Counted from the stretch's first letter, positions 34,201 to 43,663 are shown. The stretch is 64,000 bases of DNA from Paenibacillus_E sp052115445 (GCF_052115445.1 NZ_JBFRGR010000011.1:1-64000), one strand, 5' to 3'. Numbers and translations: made by a program. Notes: generated by a model from the sequence alone, not told the origin.

Positions 34201-35478
34201 ATGAAACGACTGCGGTTTATACATGCTGCCGATTTGCACTTAGATAGCCCATTTAAAGGCATGTCGGCGCTTCCTGAACGGGTTCGAGAGCGAGTTCGAG
34301 AATCGACGTTCGAAGCGTTGAAGGAGCTTGTGGCGCTTGCGATACAAGAAAGAGTGGATTTTGTACTGATTAGTGGGGATGTCTATGATGTATCGGATCG
34401 TTCATTGCGGGCACAGATTCGTTTTCAAAAAGCAATGGAGCATTTGGCGGCTGAAGGCATTCCTGCTTATATCATACATGGTAATCATGACCCCGAGGAT
34501 GGACGTGCCGCAAAGTTGGTTTGGCCGGCAGACGTTCATTTTTTTGCGTCTGAGCATGTGGAGACCTTACAGGTTGTGAAACAAGATCGCGGCATCATCG
34601 CCGAAATTCATGGGATTTCCTATGGGAGCTCGGCAGTAACAGAGAATCTCGCGTTGAAATTTAAAAGGGGTCAAGCAGGCGTGTGTCAGATTGGACTCTT
34701 GCATACGAATGTCGATGGAGATCCGCATCATGATAATTATGCCCCTTGCAGCAAGCAGGATTTAATCGATGCTGGCATGCATTACTGGGCACTTGGACAT
34801 GTACATACAAGACAGGTTATGAACTACCAGCCAGCGATTGTGTATCCAGGCAACATCCAGGGCCGAAGTATTCGGGAAACCGGGCCTCGCGGCTGTTATC
34901 TCGTAGACATCGATGATAGTGGACGAGCGGAGCTTATTTTTCACGCATTGGACACGGTGCGGTGGTTTCAAGAAACACTATCTGTGAGCTCAATTCCGTC
35001 GGAGCAAATATTGAAAGATCGCTTGGGCGATTTAGTAGATCGGCTTCGTCAAGACGCTAACGGCCGAGATGGGATTGTGCGCATCGTATTGGAAGGCCGT
35101 AGTGAAATCCATGAGCGACTGCGTAAAGGCCGAGCCTTACAAGAATTAATGGATGAGTTAAGAGAAGATGAAGTGGAGCGGAGCAGCTTCGTGTGGATCG
35201 AATCGATCGAAGATCGAACGGCCAGTGAGCTTGATCTGGCAGCCGTTCTGGAAGAGAAGAGCTTCCTTGGCGATTTGTTAAGGTATGCGGCAGCGCTGCA
35301 AAGGGACGAATCCGCCTTGGAGAGCTTCACAGAAGAAGCTCTTGCTGCGCTGCAGGGAATGCCTCCATTCGCGGGGAATCCAGCTGCGGCAACGCCTGAA
35401 CAGCTGAACGAATGGCTGCGTTCCGCAGAAGTGCTTGTTGCTGATCTACTAATCACGGATGGAGGGGGACCTGGATGA
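34201..35478 (+). CDS. yhaO: SbcD/Mre11-like exonuclease subunit YhaO
   Basis: Calcineurin-like phosphoesterase of the DNA-repair type, 425 residues. Metal-binding motifs appear in order: AADLHLDSPFKG (Asp and His), ISGDVYD, HGNHD, LLHTNV and ALGHVHT. It probably forms an Mre11-Rad50-like complex with the ATPase encoded next, whose ATG overlaps this stop (ATGA at 35475). B. subtilis yhaO-yhaN has the same arrangement. AAAGGAAGG Shine-Dalgarno. Confidence 0.9.
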   Translation: MKRLRFIHAADLHLDSPFKGMSALPERVRERVRESTFEALKELVALAIQERVDFVLISGDVYDVSDRSLRAQIRFQKAMEHLAAEGIPAYIIHGNHDPEDGRAAKLVWPADVHFFASEHVETLQVVKQDRGIIAEIHGISYGSSAVTENLALKFKRGQAGVCQIGLLHTNVDGDPHHDNYAPCSKQDLIDAGMHYWALGHVHTRQVMNYQPAIVYPGNIQGRSIRETGPRGCYLVDIDDSGRAELIFHALDTVRWFQETLSVSSIPSEQILKDRLGDLVDRLRQDANGRDGIVRIVLEGRSEIHERLRKGRALQELMDELREDEVERSSFVWIESIEDRTASELDLAAVLEEKSFLGDLLRYAAALQRDESALESFTEEALAALQGMPPFAGNPAAATPEQLNEWLRSAEVLVADLLITDGGGPG

Positions 35479-38400
35479 GAATTATCGCCATCCAAGTCGA
35501 TGGATTTGGCAGCTTGCGTGATCGCCTGCTGCATACGGACAGTAATTTGGCCGTTTTCTACGGCGCCAACGAAGCGGGCAAGAGCACGCTCATGGGCTTC
35601 GTCCGCGCGGTGTTGTTCGGCTTTCCGACGCGAACGAATCGGTCGGAGCGTTACGAGCCGCTTGGCGGCGGCGCCCACGGTGGCGCCCTAACCCTGCTCG
35701 ATGAGCAGGGTCAGCGCATCCGCGTTGAGCGCTACGACGCGCCCGCCACAGGCGGCAAACGAGCCTCTGCGGGGCTCGTTAAGGTCACGCTTGCCGATGG
35801 TACCACCGGCGGCGAAGAGCTGCTGAACACGCTGCTGGGCGGCCTCTCGGCCGACCTCTATCGCAGCTTGTTCGCTTTTGGTTTAACCGAGCTGCAGGAG
35901 CTTCGCTCCCTGCAGATGGACGAGCTCAGCGGCTATCTGTATAGCGCTGGGCTTGGTGTAAGCGGCTCGGCCATCATGGAGGCCGAGCGCAAGCTGACGG
36001 CGCAGGCCGACAGCCTGTACAGACCTCGCGGACGCAATCAGGAGATGAACCGTCTCCTGAAGGAGCTCGAGGGTCTGGAGCAGTCGCTGCGCCGCAGCCG
36101 TGATGGCGCAGCCGATTACGATCGGCTGCAAGAAGAGCGAAGCAAAGCGGAGGCGCGCGCTGCTGCCCTGGAGGGGCAGCAGGAGGCGCTGCGCGCGGAG
36201 CTGCACAAGCTCGGCCTGGCCGGCAAGGCGCGCAGCGGCTGGCTCCGCTTGCGGCAGATCGGCCGCGAGCTGGAGGGCCTGCCGGCGCGGCCGGGCTTCC
36301 CGGAGCAGGCCACGGCAAGGCTGGAGGCGCTCGAGGCCGAGCAGGAGCGCCTCCAAGCGGAGCGCGACAAGCTGAAGCTGCGTGTGCAGAGCTTGCGCGG
36401 AGAGCTGGCTGCGCTCGTGCTGGAGCCGAAGGTACTCGCGCATGGGATCCAGCTGAACCACTTGCTGGAGCAAGTGGCTAGCTATGAGGAGCATAAGCGC
36501 CAGATTGAGCAGCTTGGGGTTGAGGTTGCACACCAGCGTGCTCAAGTGGACAGATTGCTAGCCAATTTGGATGTGCAATGGGATGAGACCGATGTCGCTT
36601 CATTCGCTGTGACGATTTCACTTCGTGAACAATTGCGTACGTATAAAGAACAATTCCGCAATCGATCAGAACTTGAACTCCGCATTGGAGCAGAGTTGGA
36701 GAGCTTGCATGCGCAGGTTGCTCGCGGACAAGAGCAGGTCGGTCAACTTGAAGCAGCTTTCAAAGGATTACAAGCAAGCGCGGAGACGATGGACGCTGAT
36801 CCATTCATTTTATTACAGAAATTGGCTTCGGATTATGCGCGTTGGCAGCTAGTAACTAGTCAATTTACAAATCAACAAGATCGTCAGGCTGAACAAAATC
36901 TATACCTGCAAAGTCTCGAAGATGCAACGAAAGCCGGTAGAGATGCGACGCGTGCATTTCGTCAACGTATGATGATCGCAGCAGGCATTCTAGCACTTGT
37001 TACGCCGTTACTTATTGGATGGCAGGGAAATTGGCTTGCAGCTGCAATCGTTTTCCTTATTTTTGCAGGAGTAACTTGTTATATTTGGCTTATGGGTCGT
37101 CAAGTGGAAGGGAGTAGAGCTTCTCGTGCCATGCCCTCCACCATTGTCCAAGATCATCGTTTGGAGCAGGAACTCGTGCAGCTGGAACGCCGTATTCAGG
37201 AGCAACTGCGCCATTTTGAACAAGTACACTATCAGCAATCTAACCTTCAAGAAGCGGCCGCTGCTACAGAATTTAACAAGCAAGGATCCTATCGAAATGC
37301 TAGTGTGTCGATTCAAGACCTGCAGCCACATCTGGATGCTTGGTTCCGTGAGGTAGATCAAAGTAAGCATGTCCATAGTGAGCAGCTTCGTAAGCTAGAG
37401 AAACTAAGGGATGCACGGGAACATTTACAGCTGCTTCAGCAGCAAGTTGAGCAACGTATCCACTATGCGAATGAAGTCAAAAAAGACACGCTTCAGTTAC
37501 ACACGGCCTGGGAGGAATGGATGCAAAGTCTAGGGGTAGGCTCACATTTGTCAACGGATGCCTTGCTAGAAACGATTCAGGTCATCGAGTTAGCACAAGA
37601 CGGGCTGCGACAACTTCACAAAATGACTTCCAAGTTAGACATGTTAACCGAAAACGTTCATACCTATGAAGAAACGGTTCGAAAACTGCTTGAATTGCCT
37701 CCTTCCAACCAAGATTATTTGTTTGCTTTGAAGCGATGGAAAGAAGATGAGCAGCGCCAGCACGCACGTATGGCGGAACACAGGCAAACTGAACAGCTGA
37801 TCGAAGAGACGGAACAAGCGCTTCTGCTAGCTCAGCAACATATGGATCGGACACAGGCGCGTCTTCAGCAGCTCATACAGGAAGCCACGGCGCAAGACGG
37901 TGAGCACCTGCGAATTTTGGAACGGGAACAGCAGGAACGCAAGAAGCTTGAAGATGAAAGCCGTGTTCTTGAAGCCTCCTTGGAGTCGTTAGTAAGCCAG
38001 TCATTAATGGTGAGCTTTACGGAGCTAATGGAATCACAGGGAGAAGAAGATCTGGCTCTTCTAGCTGTTTCGCTGCAAGAGAAGCTGTCGGAAACGATCT
38101 CGCAAGCGAATGAGCACAGAGAGATTATTGGCAAACTTTCGGGTCAGCTTGAGAAGCTGGAGCAAGGGCAGGAAGCGGCGAATCTGCGACTGCAGGCGGA
38201 AGGGATTCGAACGACGTTATCACAGCAAGTAAATCAATATGCGGTGTCTTCGTTTGCCGCACTTTTATTGAAAAAGGCGCGTGATATGTACGAAAAAGAT
38301 CGTCAACCAGGCGTGCTTTTGCGGGCTTCTGCGTATTTCGCAATGATGACGAACGGGGCATTCGAAGCTGTAAAGGCACCATTTGGCGAGCAAAGATTAC

Positions 38401-38696
38401 TAGCAGTAAGAGCAAATGGACAACAAGTGGACACGAATCAACTTAGTCGCGGGACAGCCGAGCAATTGTATTTATCCATGCGTTTTGCGCTTGTAGAAGA
38501 ATATGGCGGCAAAGCCATCTTACCGCTGGTTTTGGACGATATTCTCGTGAATTTCGATGAGGAACGGATGGAGAGTTGTTTGCGAGTCCTCGCTGATTTG
38601 AGTAAGCGTCATCAGGTGCTGCTATTTACCTGTCATGGACATGTGCGCGATGCGGCAGCAAATGTAATTCCTGATCACTTGTATATTCAATTATAG
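35475..38696 (+). CDS. yhaN: Rad50/SbcC-like AAA ATPase YhaN with mid-protein membrane helices
   Basis: 1073 residues. The N-terminus IQVDGFGSLRDRLLHTDSNL leads to Walker A GANEAGKST (about 31-39). Long heptad-rich, Gln/Glu/Leu-rich coiled coils follow. About residues 498-540 form two hydrophobic segments (MIAAGILALVTPLLIGW and WLAAAIVFLIFAGVTCYIW), then more coiled coil and the C-terminal ATPase half with signature QLSRGTAEQLYLSMRFAL and Walker B LPLVLDDILVNF. The helices suggest a membrane-attached repair or recombination ATPase. GC content jumps in 35550-36450. Translationally coupled to yhaO. Confidence 0.9.
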   Translation: MRIIAIQVDGFGSLRDRLLHTDSNLAVFYGANEAGKSTLMGFVRAVLFGFPTRTNRSERYEPLGGGAHGGALTLLDEQGQRIRVERYDAPATGGKRASAGLVKVTLADGTTGGEELLNTLLGGLSADLYRSLFAFGLTELQELRSLQMDELSGYLYSAGLGVSGSAIMEAERKLTAQADSLYRPRGRNQEMNRLLKELEGLEQSLRRSRDGAADYDRLQEERSKAEARAAALEGQQEALRAELHKLGLAGKARSGWLRLRQIGRELEGLPARPGFPEQATARLEALEAEQERLQAERDKLKLRVQSLRGELAALVLEPKVLAHGIQLNHLLEQVASYEEHKRQIEQLGVEVAHQRAQVDRLLANLDVQWDETDVASFAVTISLREQLRTYKEQFRNRSELELRIGAELESLHAQVARGQEQVGQLEAAFKGLQASAETMDADPFILLQKLASDYARWQLVTSQFTNQQDRQAEQNLYLQSLEDATKAGRDATRAFRQRMMIAAGILALVTPLLIGWQGNWLAAAIVFLIFAGVTCYIWLMGRQVEGSRASRAMPSTIVQDHRLEQELVQLERRIQEQLRHFEQVHYQQSNLQEAAAATEFNKQGSYRNASVSIQDLQPHLDAWFREVDQSKHVHSEQLRKLEKLRDAREHLQLLQQQVEQRIHYANEVKKDTLQLHTAWEEWMQSLGVGSHLSTDALLETIQVIELAQDGLRQLHKMTSKLDMLTENVHTYEETVRKLLELPPSNQDYLFALKRWKEDEQRQHARMAEHRQTEQLIEETEQALLLAQQHMDRTQARLQQLIQEATAQDGEHLRILEREQQERKKLEDESRVLEASLESLVSQSLMVSFTELMESQGEEDLALLAVSLQEKLSETISQANEHREIIGKLSGQLEKLEQGQEAANLRLQAEGIRTTLSQQVNQYAVSSFAALLLKKARDMYEKDRQPGVLLRASAYFAMMTNGAFEAVKAPFGEQRLLAVRANGQQVDTNQLSRGTAEQLYLSMRFALVEEYGGKAILPLVLDDILVNFDEERMESCLRVLADLSKRHQVLLFTCHGHVRDAAANVIPDHLYIQL

Positions 38697-38760
38697 TGAT
38701 TGTCCGAAACGGACTTTTTCAACACACAATGATAGAAACAAGGGATGGGAGGCCTCGAAC

Positions 38761-39036
38761 GTGGAAGGAAACGATAAGAGGAAAGATCACCGAGAAATTT
38801 CCTATCAAGTCGGATGGAAAAAAGGCAAGATTCAGTGGAATGAGGGAGCGACTGATGCGCTCCGAGTTCAAAAGGGCAATCAAGAGGACGAGGAGATCGA
38901 AAAGAAAAGTCTGCAGCTGCTGTGGTTTCCAGCAATGAAGCTTCCTCACGTGATGATCCTGCCCTTGCTTTATGCGCTCCCAGTCATAAGCTTTGGCTGC
39001 ACATTATTGCTCATCTACGGCTTGCGTCAACACTAG
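38761..39036 (+). CDS. Small hypothetical protein with one C-terminal membrane helix
   Basis: 91 residues: a highly charged N-terminal part (MEGNDKRKDHREISYQVGWKKG, KGNQEDEEIEKK) and a hydrophobic C-terminal segment (about 62-88, VMILPLLYALPVISFGCTLLLIYGL). GTG start with GGGAGG 9 nt upstream (38746-38751). No family recognised. Two other frames are open over the same DNA, so support rests on the ribosome site and the position directly before the next membrane gene. Confidence 0.5.
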   Translation: MEGNDKRKDHREISYQVGWKKGKIQWNEGATDALRVQKGNQEDEEIEKKSLQLLWFPAMKLPHVMILPLLYALPVISFGCTLLLIYGLRQH

Positions 39037-39066
39037 CTTAAGGTCAGATGAAAGGAGGAGTTATGA

Positions 39067-39504
39067 ATGAATTTATTTTTAGCCATTCTAGGAGCGGTGG
39101 TCGGTCTGTTTGTGACGGGTGCTGGCATCTATACCGCGTGGACGGTGCACCAGCTATGGAGGCAGCAAGCTGCCTCGCCAAGAGCCGTCGGCCAAGCCCA
39201 GATTGCGGTTACCTATTTCTCCCGATGGACGATCATTGATTACTCCGTCGTTGGTTTATTTATCATAGGACTTCTACTCATGATTGCCATGCTAGTGGCT
39301 GTTGGGAGAGATCATACAGAAATCGCGGATTTCCACTGGGCGTATTTGCTTACTGGAATTATCCTTTCGGCGATGGGGATGCTGCTAATGTTCATACGGT
39401 TGGTTATCGTGCTCAGCTTCCCGCCTGGGAACGCCCTACAACGTACTTCGACGGTTACGCCAGATCATCAGCACGAGCCAAACGACACTCACCACGCCAA
39501 ATAG
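39067..39504 (+). CDS. Hypothetical three-helix membrane protein
   Basis: 145 residues with three hydrophobic helices (about 3-27, 58-81, 93-117) and a polar, His-rich tail (PDHQHEPNDTHHAK). AAAGGAGG is 8 nt before the ATG at 39067. No family recognised. Its last 69 bp overlap the 3' end of the convergent YkvI-like gene, so the tails of both proteins are encoded on opposite strands of the same DNA. Confidence 0.65.
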   Translation: MNLFLAILGAVVGLFVTGAGIYTAWTVHQLWRQQAASPRAVGQAQIAVTYFSRWTIIDYSVVGLFIIGLLLMIAMLVAVGRDHTEIADFHWAYLLTGIILSAMGMLLMFIRLVIVLSFPPGNALQRTSTVTPDHQHEPNDTHHAK

Positions 39505-40476
39505 CGGATATAAAGCGGTTAACAGCGTTTTAAAACCGATGTGACTGATGGCATAGCTAAGAAGTAAAATGGCGATGAGCAACAATTTGGGAGGTATCTT
39601 GATACGTTGCTGGAGCTGCATGGATAAGCCATAGGCATCCCCGATAAAGGTCGTGAATATTTCGCCGTAAATAACGAGTAAATAGGCGACTTGCGGTAAA
39701 TAACCTAGTTTGGTCATAATATTTCCCATCGGAATTTCAAATTGTGCGATGCCCGGCATTTGTGCCGATAGGGCATAATGTGCCGCTAGTAGAAGTAACC
39801 CAATGCCTGCACCTCCAAGCAAGCCACCCCAATAGAGCACAGACCGATCGCGAATCGCGCCTCCCATTGGAACGAGTACAGCTTGTGCCATGGCCAAATT
39901 AAAGGCTGTGTAAAGAAATGGTGCAAACCAAACGCGTACAAGAGAATCTTCGCTTGAGATACGCAGCCAGTTGCCAGACGTTGGTGAATGCCAGGTGTAC
40001 ACGACAATGACGACGCTGAAGAGCAACATAATGGGAACAACAATCGAGTTTACGGTCATGATGGCTTTGATCCCACGCGTTAGAATGACATAAGAAAGTA
40101 CGAGCGTGATCAGTAGTCCTGTGGTGTATGAGAGGTGGAGCTGTTCCTCAAAAACTGTGCCTGCACCTGCTAACATGACGGTTGTGATGCCAAAAAGAAC
40201 AACCATCATAAACAAGCTAATCCATTTTCCGATTTTTTCGCCAAAAAGTACTTTATTTAAATCCTCATAGGATTCTGCTTTCAAGTCATGTGCCATAAGC
40301 ATAAGTTGTATGCCAATCCAAATGAACAACACGGTTGATAAAGCGATCGTTAATGTAGCGAGCGAGCCATAGCGAGTGAAGAATTGAAGAATTTCTTGCC
40401 CGGAAGCAAACCCAGCCCCAACGACGGTCCCGATGTAGGTGAAGGCAACACGGATAATCTGTGCATGATTTCGCAT
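39436..40476 (-). CDS. YkvI-family membrane transporter
   Basis: 346 residues with about ten membrane helices. The N-terminus AFTYIGTVVGAGFASGQEILQFF matches YkvI of Bacillus, a LeuT/APC-fold transporter in which the GAGFASGQE break in helix 1 is the substrate site. Substrate unknown, possibly an amino acid. I start at ATG 40476 because GCGAGG is 5 nt upstream and the extra N-terminal residues of the longer frame (MYKHTLYYIKRKKARQY) are not family-like. The C-terminal 23 codons overlap the convergent gene. Confidence 0.87.
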   Translation of the reverse strand: MRNHAQIIRVAFTYIGTVVGAGFASGQEILQFFTRYGSLATLTIALSTVLFIWIGIQLMLMAHDLKAESYEDLNKVLFGEKIGKWISLFMMVVLFGITTVMLAGAGTVFEEQLHLSYTTGLLITLVLSYVILTRGIKAIMTVNSIVVPIMLLFSVVIVVYTWHSPTSGNWLRISSEDSLVRVWFAPFLYTAFNLAMAQAVLVPMGGAIRDRSVLYWGGLLGGAGIGLLLLAAHYALSAQMPGIAQFEIPMGNIMTKLGYLPQVAYLLVIYGEIFTTFIGDAYGLSMQLQQRIKIPPKLLLIAILLLSYAISHIGFKTLLTALYPLFGVVSVVWLVLMIWRNRRSTL

Positions 40477-40620
40477 ATATTGCCTCGCTTTCTTTCGTTT
40501 GATATAGTACAAGGTATGTTTGTACATAAGCTTGCATGACTGTAACTTAGGTCGAGCATTCTTTAAGTCCCATTACGCAGCGAAGAGGCAGTTGAAGTTA
40601 AACTCNGGAGAGTGTAGGTT

Positions 40621-41256
40621 GTGAAGGAATTCCTGTTTGATTTTATTAGCCAATATGGCTATGTTGCCTTATATCTTTTGTTGTCCGCCGGGATGCTTGG
40701 CGTTCCAATTCCTGATGAGACCTTGATGGTCTTTATCGGTTCTTTGACCGCTTGGGGAGGTCCTTTTGACTTCGGTCCTACATTAGCCGTTATTTATGCA
40801 GGGACCATGACGGGCATGACGGTTAGTTATTTGATTGGTCATCGTGTAGGTAAACCGTTTCTCAATCGGTATGGCAAATGGGTCAAACTAACGCCGGAAC
40901 GAATCGAGAGAGCGGAAGGCTGGTTTAAGAAATACGGTCTGTGGACGGTTTTCTTCGGTTATTTCGTACCTGGCGTACGACATTTTACTTGTTATTTGTC
41001 TGGCGTTAGCGGTGTGAAGTTTTATAAGTATATTTTGTATGCGGGAACCGGAGCGCTGCTTTGGTGTACAACCTTTGTGACGCTGGGGAGATTTATCGGC
41101 AATAATTTTGAAAGTTTTTTACATTTGTTTCATACCTATATGGGAATTTCATTATTCATATTGGTCATACTAGCTGCTATTGGCGTACTGATCTACCTTC
41201 GCTTTCGCAAACATCACATTGTTATACTGAAACGTAAACCGAAAAAAAGACCATGA
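40621..41256 (+). CDS. DedA-family membrane protein
   Basis: 211 residues, VTT/SNARE-associated fold with about five hydrophobic segments. Family features are PDETLMVFIGSLTAWGG, GMTVSYLIGHRVGKPFLNRYGKW and the FGYFVPGVRHFTCYLSGVSG motif with its conserved Arg. DedA proteins help flip undecaprenyl phosphate or phosphatidylethanolamine and support membrane homeostasis. GTG start with GGAGAG 8 nt upstream. An unresolved base at 40606 lies just before that site. Confidence 0.92.
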   Translation: MKEFLFDFISQYGYVALYLLLSAGMLGVPIPDETLMVFIGSLTAWGGPFDFGPTLAVIYAGTMTGMTVSYLIGHRVGKPFLNRYGKWVKLTPERIERAEGWFKKYGLWTVFFGYFVPGVRHFTCYLSGVSGVKFYKYILYAGTGALLWCTTFVTLGRFIGNNFESFLHLFHTYMGISLFILVILAAIGVLIYLRFRKHHIVILKRKPKKRP

Positions 41257-41295
41257 ATTTCAACCTATAAGGCTGAATTCATGGTCTTCTGTTTT
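41242..41295. terminator. Bidirectional terminator
   Basis: AGACCATGAATT (about 41248-41259) pairs with AATTCATGGTCT (41276-41287), with A7 on one side and a T-rich tail on the other. It separates the convergent DedA and lipoprotein genes. Confidence 0.85.
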
Positions 41296-41308
41296 ATTGA
41301 AGAAGGAA

Positions 41309-42022
41309 CTACGAGTTTGCAAAAAGCTTAATGGATTGGATCGTATTGTCATGCGGGTCGATATCGATCTTAAGCAAAGTGCCTTGTGCTTTATAAGAAA
41401 GCACATAGGTGGAGTTCGTATCAGGCTTGCCTAGGATGGCGATTGCATCCTGCTGACTTTGCCCTAAACGTAAGCCATGCAGTCCTGGGTCAATGTCAAT
41501 CGAGTGCACATCTACGAATTCAAGCGTTCCTTTACTATTGAAACCAACTGAAAAGTCGTTGAAATCATAAACCTCTATATTGTCTTCTTCCATGACGAAT
41601 TGCTTCTTCACTTTACCAAAACGCTCCAAGACGGAAGATTTCGGGGTGCCAAGCTTTAATCCCATTAAGGTAGGCTTTTCTTGCTGATAAGCATCCTCAG
41701 CTTTAATCTTCGGCTTAGCGGTGGGCTTTGGACTTGTGATAATTTGCGACGGGACATCACCTTGATCGACTTTGGTAATACCAGCTACCTGTGCTTCATG
41801 CTTCATGCTTTCGTCTACCGCAGGTGTAGCCGTCGGGGTTACGACCGTAATCGGAGGCGTGGTTTCCTGGTTTACCTGTGAAGGTACATACGTTGTTGTT
41901 ACGTCTATGGTAGCCTTTGGAGCAGGAGCAGATGATTCTTGGCATCCAGTCACCAAGAATGATGCAATTGCAACAGGCATACAGCCTATAAGGATGGGTC
42001 TAATTAGGTTGTTCATTGCCAT
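41309..42022 (-). CDS. Hypothetical lipoprotein
   Basis: 237 residues. The lipobox is VTGC with Cys27, followed by a Thr/Pro/Ala-rich linker (about 30-105) and a C-terminal globular part with two tandem half-repeats: LMGLKLGTPKSSVLERFGKV and LHGLRLGQSQQDAIAILGKP. This repeated G-L-x-LG-x-S/T pattern is seen in small SmpA/OmlA-like or DUF domains. GGAGG is 9 nt before the ATG. Surface-exposed; function unknown. Confidence 0.75.
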   Translation of the reverse strand: MAMNNLIRPILIGCMPVAIASFLVTGCQESSAPAPKATIDVTTTYVPSQVNQETTPPITVVTPTATPAVDESMKHEAQVAGITKVDQGDVPSQIITSPKPTAKPKIKAEDAYQQEKPTLMGLKLGTPKSSVLERFGKVKKQFVMEEDNIEVYDFNDFSVGFNSKGTLEFVDVHSIDIDPGLHGLRLGQSQQDAIAILGKPDTNSTYVLSYKAQGTLLKIDIDPHDNTIQSIKLFANS

Positions 42023-42287
42023 CTATCCTTTCCTCCGAAGAGTAGTTGTTGTGAAAATAGTAGTAAGATTAATGATACTGTTTTATCGAAGGTTTTCAAT
42101 GCATCTTCGTGCCCAAATGTGAGCAATTCTAGAACGAATTCCAATTGTGTTAGAACCTCATATATATATAGACACCTCGAAAGCCCAAAAAGTTTCAGTG
42201 TTTTTTGTTATTTTCTAATTGGACTTGAAAGAGGCAGGAGCAATATGGTAACTTACTCATAATAGAACGCTATAGGGGGCCGATTTC

Positions 42288-42857
42288 ATGGAGTTATTAA
42301 AACAGCGGATCTTAGAGGTCGGAATCGTTGCTTCTGATCAAGTACTTAAACTTGATGCTATTTTGAATCACCAAGTAGATCCTGTTCTCATCATGGAGAT
42401 GGGAAAAGAATTTGCAAGATTGTTTAGAGAAACCAAGCCAGACAAAGTATTGACTGTGGAATCTTCCGGTATTCCTATTGCGTATACGACGGCCTTGCAA
42501 CTTGGCGTTCCCATGGTTTTTGCTCGCCGCAAGAAGACGTTGACGATGGATCAAGATACGTATAGTGAGCGTGTTCCTTCTTTTACTAAAGGAATTGTTA
42601 CTGATATTATGGTGTCCTCGCATTTGCTGGGACAAGGTGAGCGTATCTTACTGATTGATGACTTTATCGCCAACGGGGATGCTGCACGCGGCTTAATTCG
42701 CATTGTGGAAAAAGCAGAAGCAGAGCTTGTCGGTGTCGGAATTGTTGTTGAGAAATCCTTTCAAAATGGCGGTAAATCCATTCGTGAACGCGGTATCCGC
42801 GTAGAGTCACTCGCTCGAATTGCTTCACTTGCGAACGGTCAGATCACTTTTGACTGA
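42288..42857 (+). CDS. xpt: Xanthine phosphoribosyltransferase
   Basis: 189 residues, close to B. subtilis Xpt: MELLKQRILEVGIVASDQVLKLDAILNHQVDP at the N-terminus, VESSGIPIAYTTALQLGVPMVFARRKK, and the PRPP-binding loop ILLIDDFIANGDA (about 122-134). It converts xanthine and PRPP to XMP for purine salvage in the cytosol. GGGGG Shine-Dalgarno. The usual purine riboswitch is not evident upstream and no pbuX gene follows. Confidence 0.95.
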   Translation: MELLKQRILEVGIVASDQVLKLDAILNHQVDPVLIMEMGKEFARLFRETKPDKVLTVESSGIPIAYTTALQLGVPMVFARRKKTLTMDQDTYSERVPSFTKGIVTDIMVSSHLLGQGERILLIDDFIANGDAARGLIRIVEKAEAELVGVGIVVEKSFQNGGKSIRERGIRVESLARIASLANGQITFD

Positions 42858-42937
42858 TTTTACATGACGAGAATGACTTCCCTGAAACCGATTTATCCTT
42901 TATAATGATTACAAGGTAGGAGAGGAGGCTGACATCT

Positions 42938-43264
42938 ATGGGTATCGAAAATGGTTCCATTGACTATTTTATGACAAAGCTAGGGGAAGCAAAGACTCAC
43001 TTTGAACGTGCGCTTGATTGTAAACATACAGAGTTTGATGACCTGTATCCGTATATGATTGAACACCCTCAATTTTTCTGGTATAAGCGCTATGTAGCCT
43101 GGTCCGAGTTGTTAACAATCGTGAAGCTTTGTACGGAGCTGACAATCGAGTGGGAGCAGCAGTTCTCTGTTGCACAATCGGATTATATTAAGAAACGTGT
43201 GATGTCAAGCAAAGTCCTTGATTTCTGGTTTGAAACGAACGATTCGAAAGAGCATGTAAGTTAA
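42938..43264 (+). CDS. Hypothetical protein
   Basis: 108 residues, soluble, predicted helical with many aromatics (YPYMIEHPQFFWYKRYVAWSE). No family recognised. GAGGAGG lies 8 nt before the ATG and a clear terminator follows, so it is expressed alone or with xpt (80 bp upstream). Confidence 0.7.
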   Translation: MGIENGSIDYFMTKLGEAKTHFERALDCKHTEFDDLYPYMIEHPQFFWYKRYVAWSELLTIVKLCTELTIEWEQQFSVAQSDYIKKRVMSSKVLDFWFETNDSKEHVS

Positions 43265-43280
43265 ATAACCCATATATGAC

Positions 43281-43319
43281 AAAAGGCCAATGAATTCCAT
43301 AAGGATTCTTGGCCTTTTT
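43281..43319 (+). terminator. Rho-independent terminator
   Basis: AAAAGGCCAAtGAAT (43281-43295) pairs with ATTCtTGGCCTTTTT (43305-43319). Ends in T5. It lies between convergent small genes and may work in both directions. Confidence 0.88.
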
Positions 43320-43345
43320 ACTGTTTTGCAAATGGTCGGCTACCG

Positions 43346-43663
43346 TTAGATGCCATTCTCTAAAACGTTCATCGTTTCGATATGCCGCTTCGTTTGTTCA
43401 GAACCAAGTCGGTGCAGCGTACGATACACTTCGGTTAAATAGTAATCATATTCCTGATTCGTTTCGTTGGAGTAGTACACTTTCCAGGGGAGCCAGGAAG
43501 TCGCGTAGCTGCCTTGAGACGAATTATCGGTTTCCTCAAAAAGCTCCTGCAGTTTGGCGATATCATCTTCCGTTGCGGATATTTCGAATTCATAATCAAG
43601 TGCTGTGCTGTCTTCGAGTACTTCTCCCGTGCCTACATTGATGTAGTACGTTCTCTTCTCCAT
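43346..43663 (-). CDS. Hypothetical protein
   Basis: 105 residues, acidic and aromatic-rich, beginning MEKRTYYINVGTGEVLEDST. Similar short proteins occur in many Bacillales, but I do not recognise a function. AAGGGGG is 8 nt before the ATG. Confidence 0.72.
   Translation of the reverse strand: MEKRTYYINVGTGEVLEDSTALDYEFEISATEDDIAKLQELFEETDNSSQGSYATSWLPWKVYYSNETNQEYDYYLTEVYRTLHRLGSEQTKRHIETMNVLENGI

Noticed and set aside
42023..42287. Purine riboswitch before xpt
   Set aside because: The conserved loop and junction elements of the purine aptamer are not found. Only an imperfect CCAATT/AATTGG pairing is visible.
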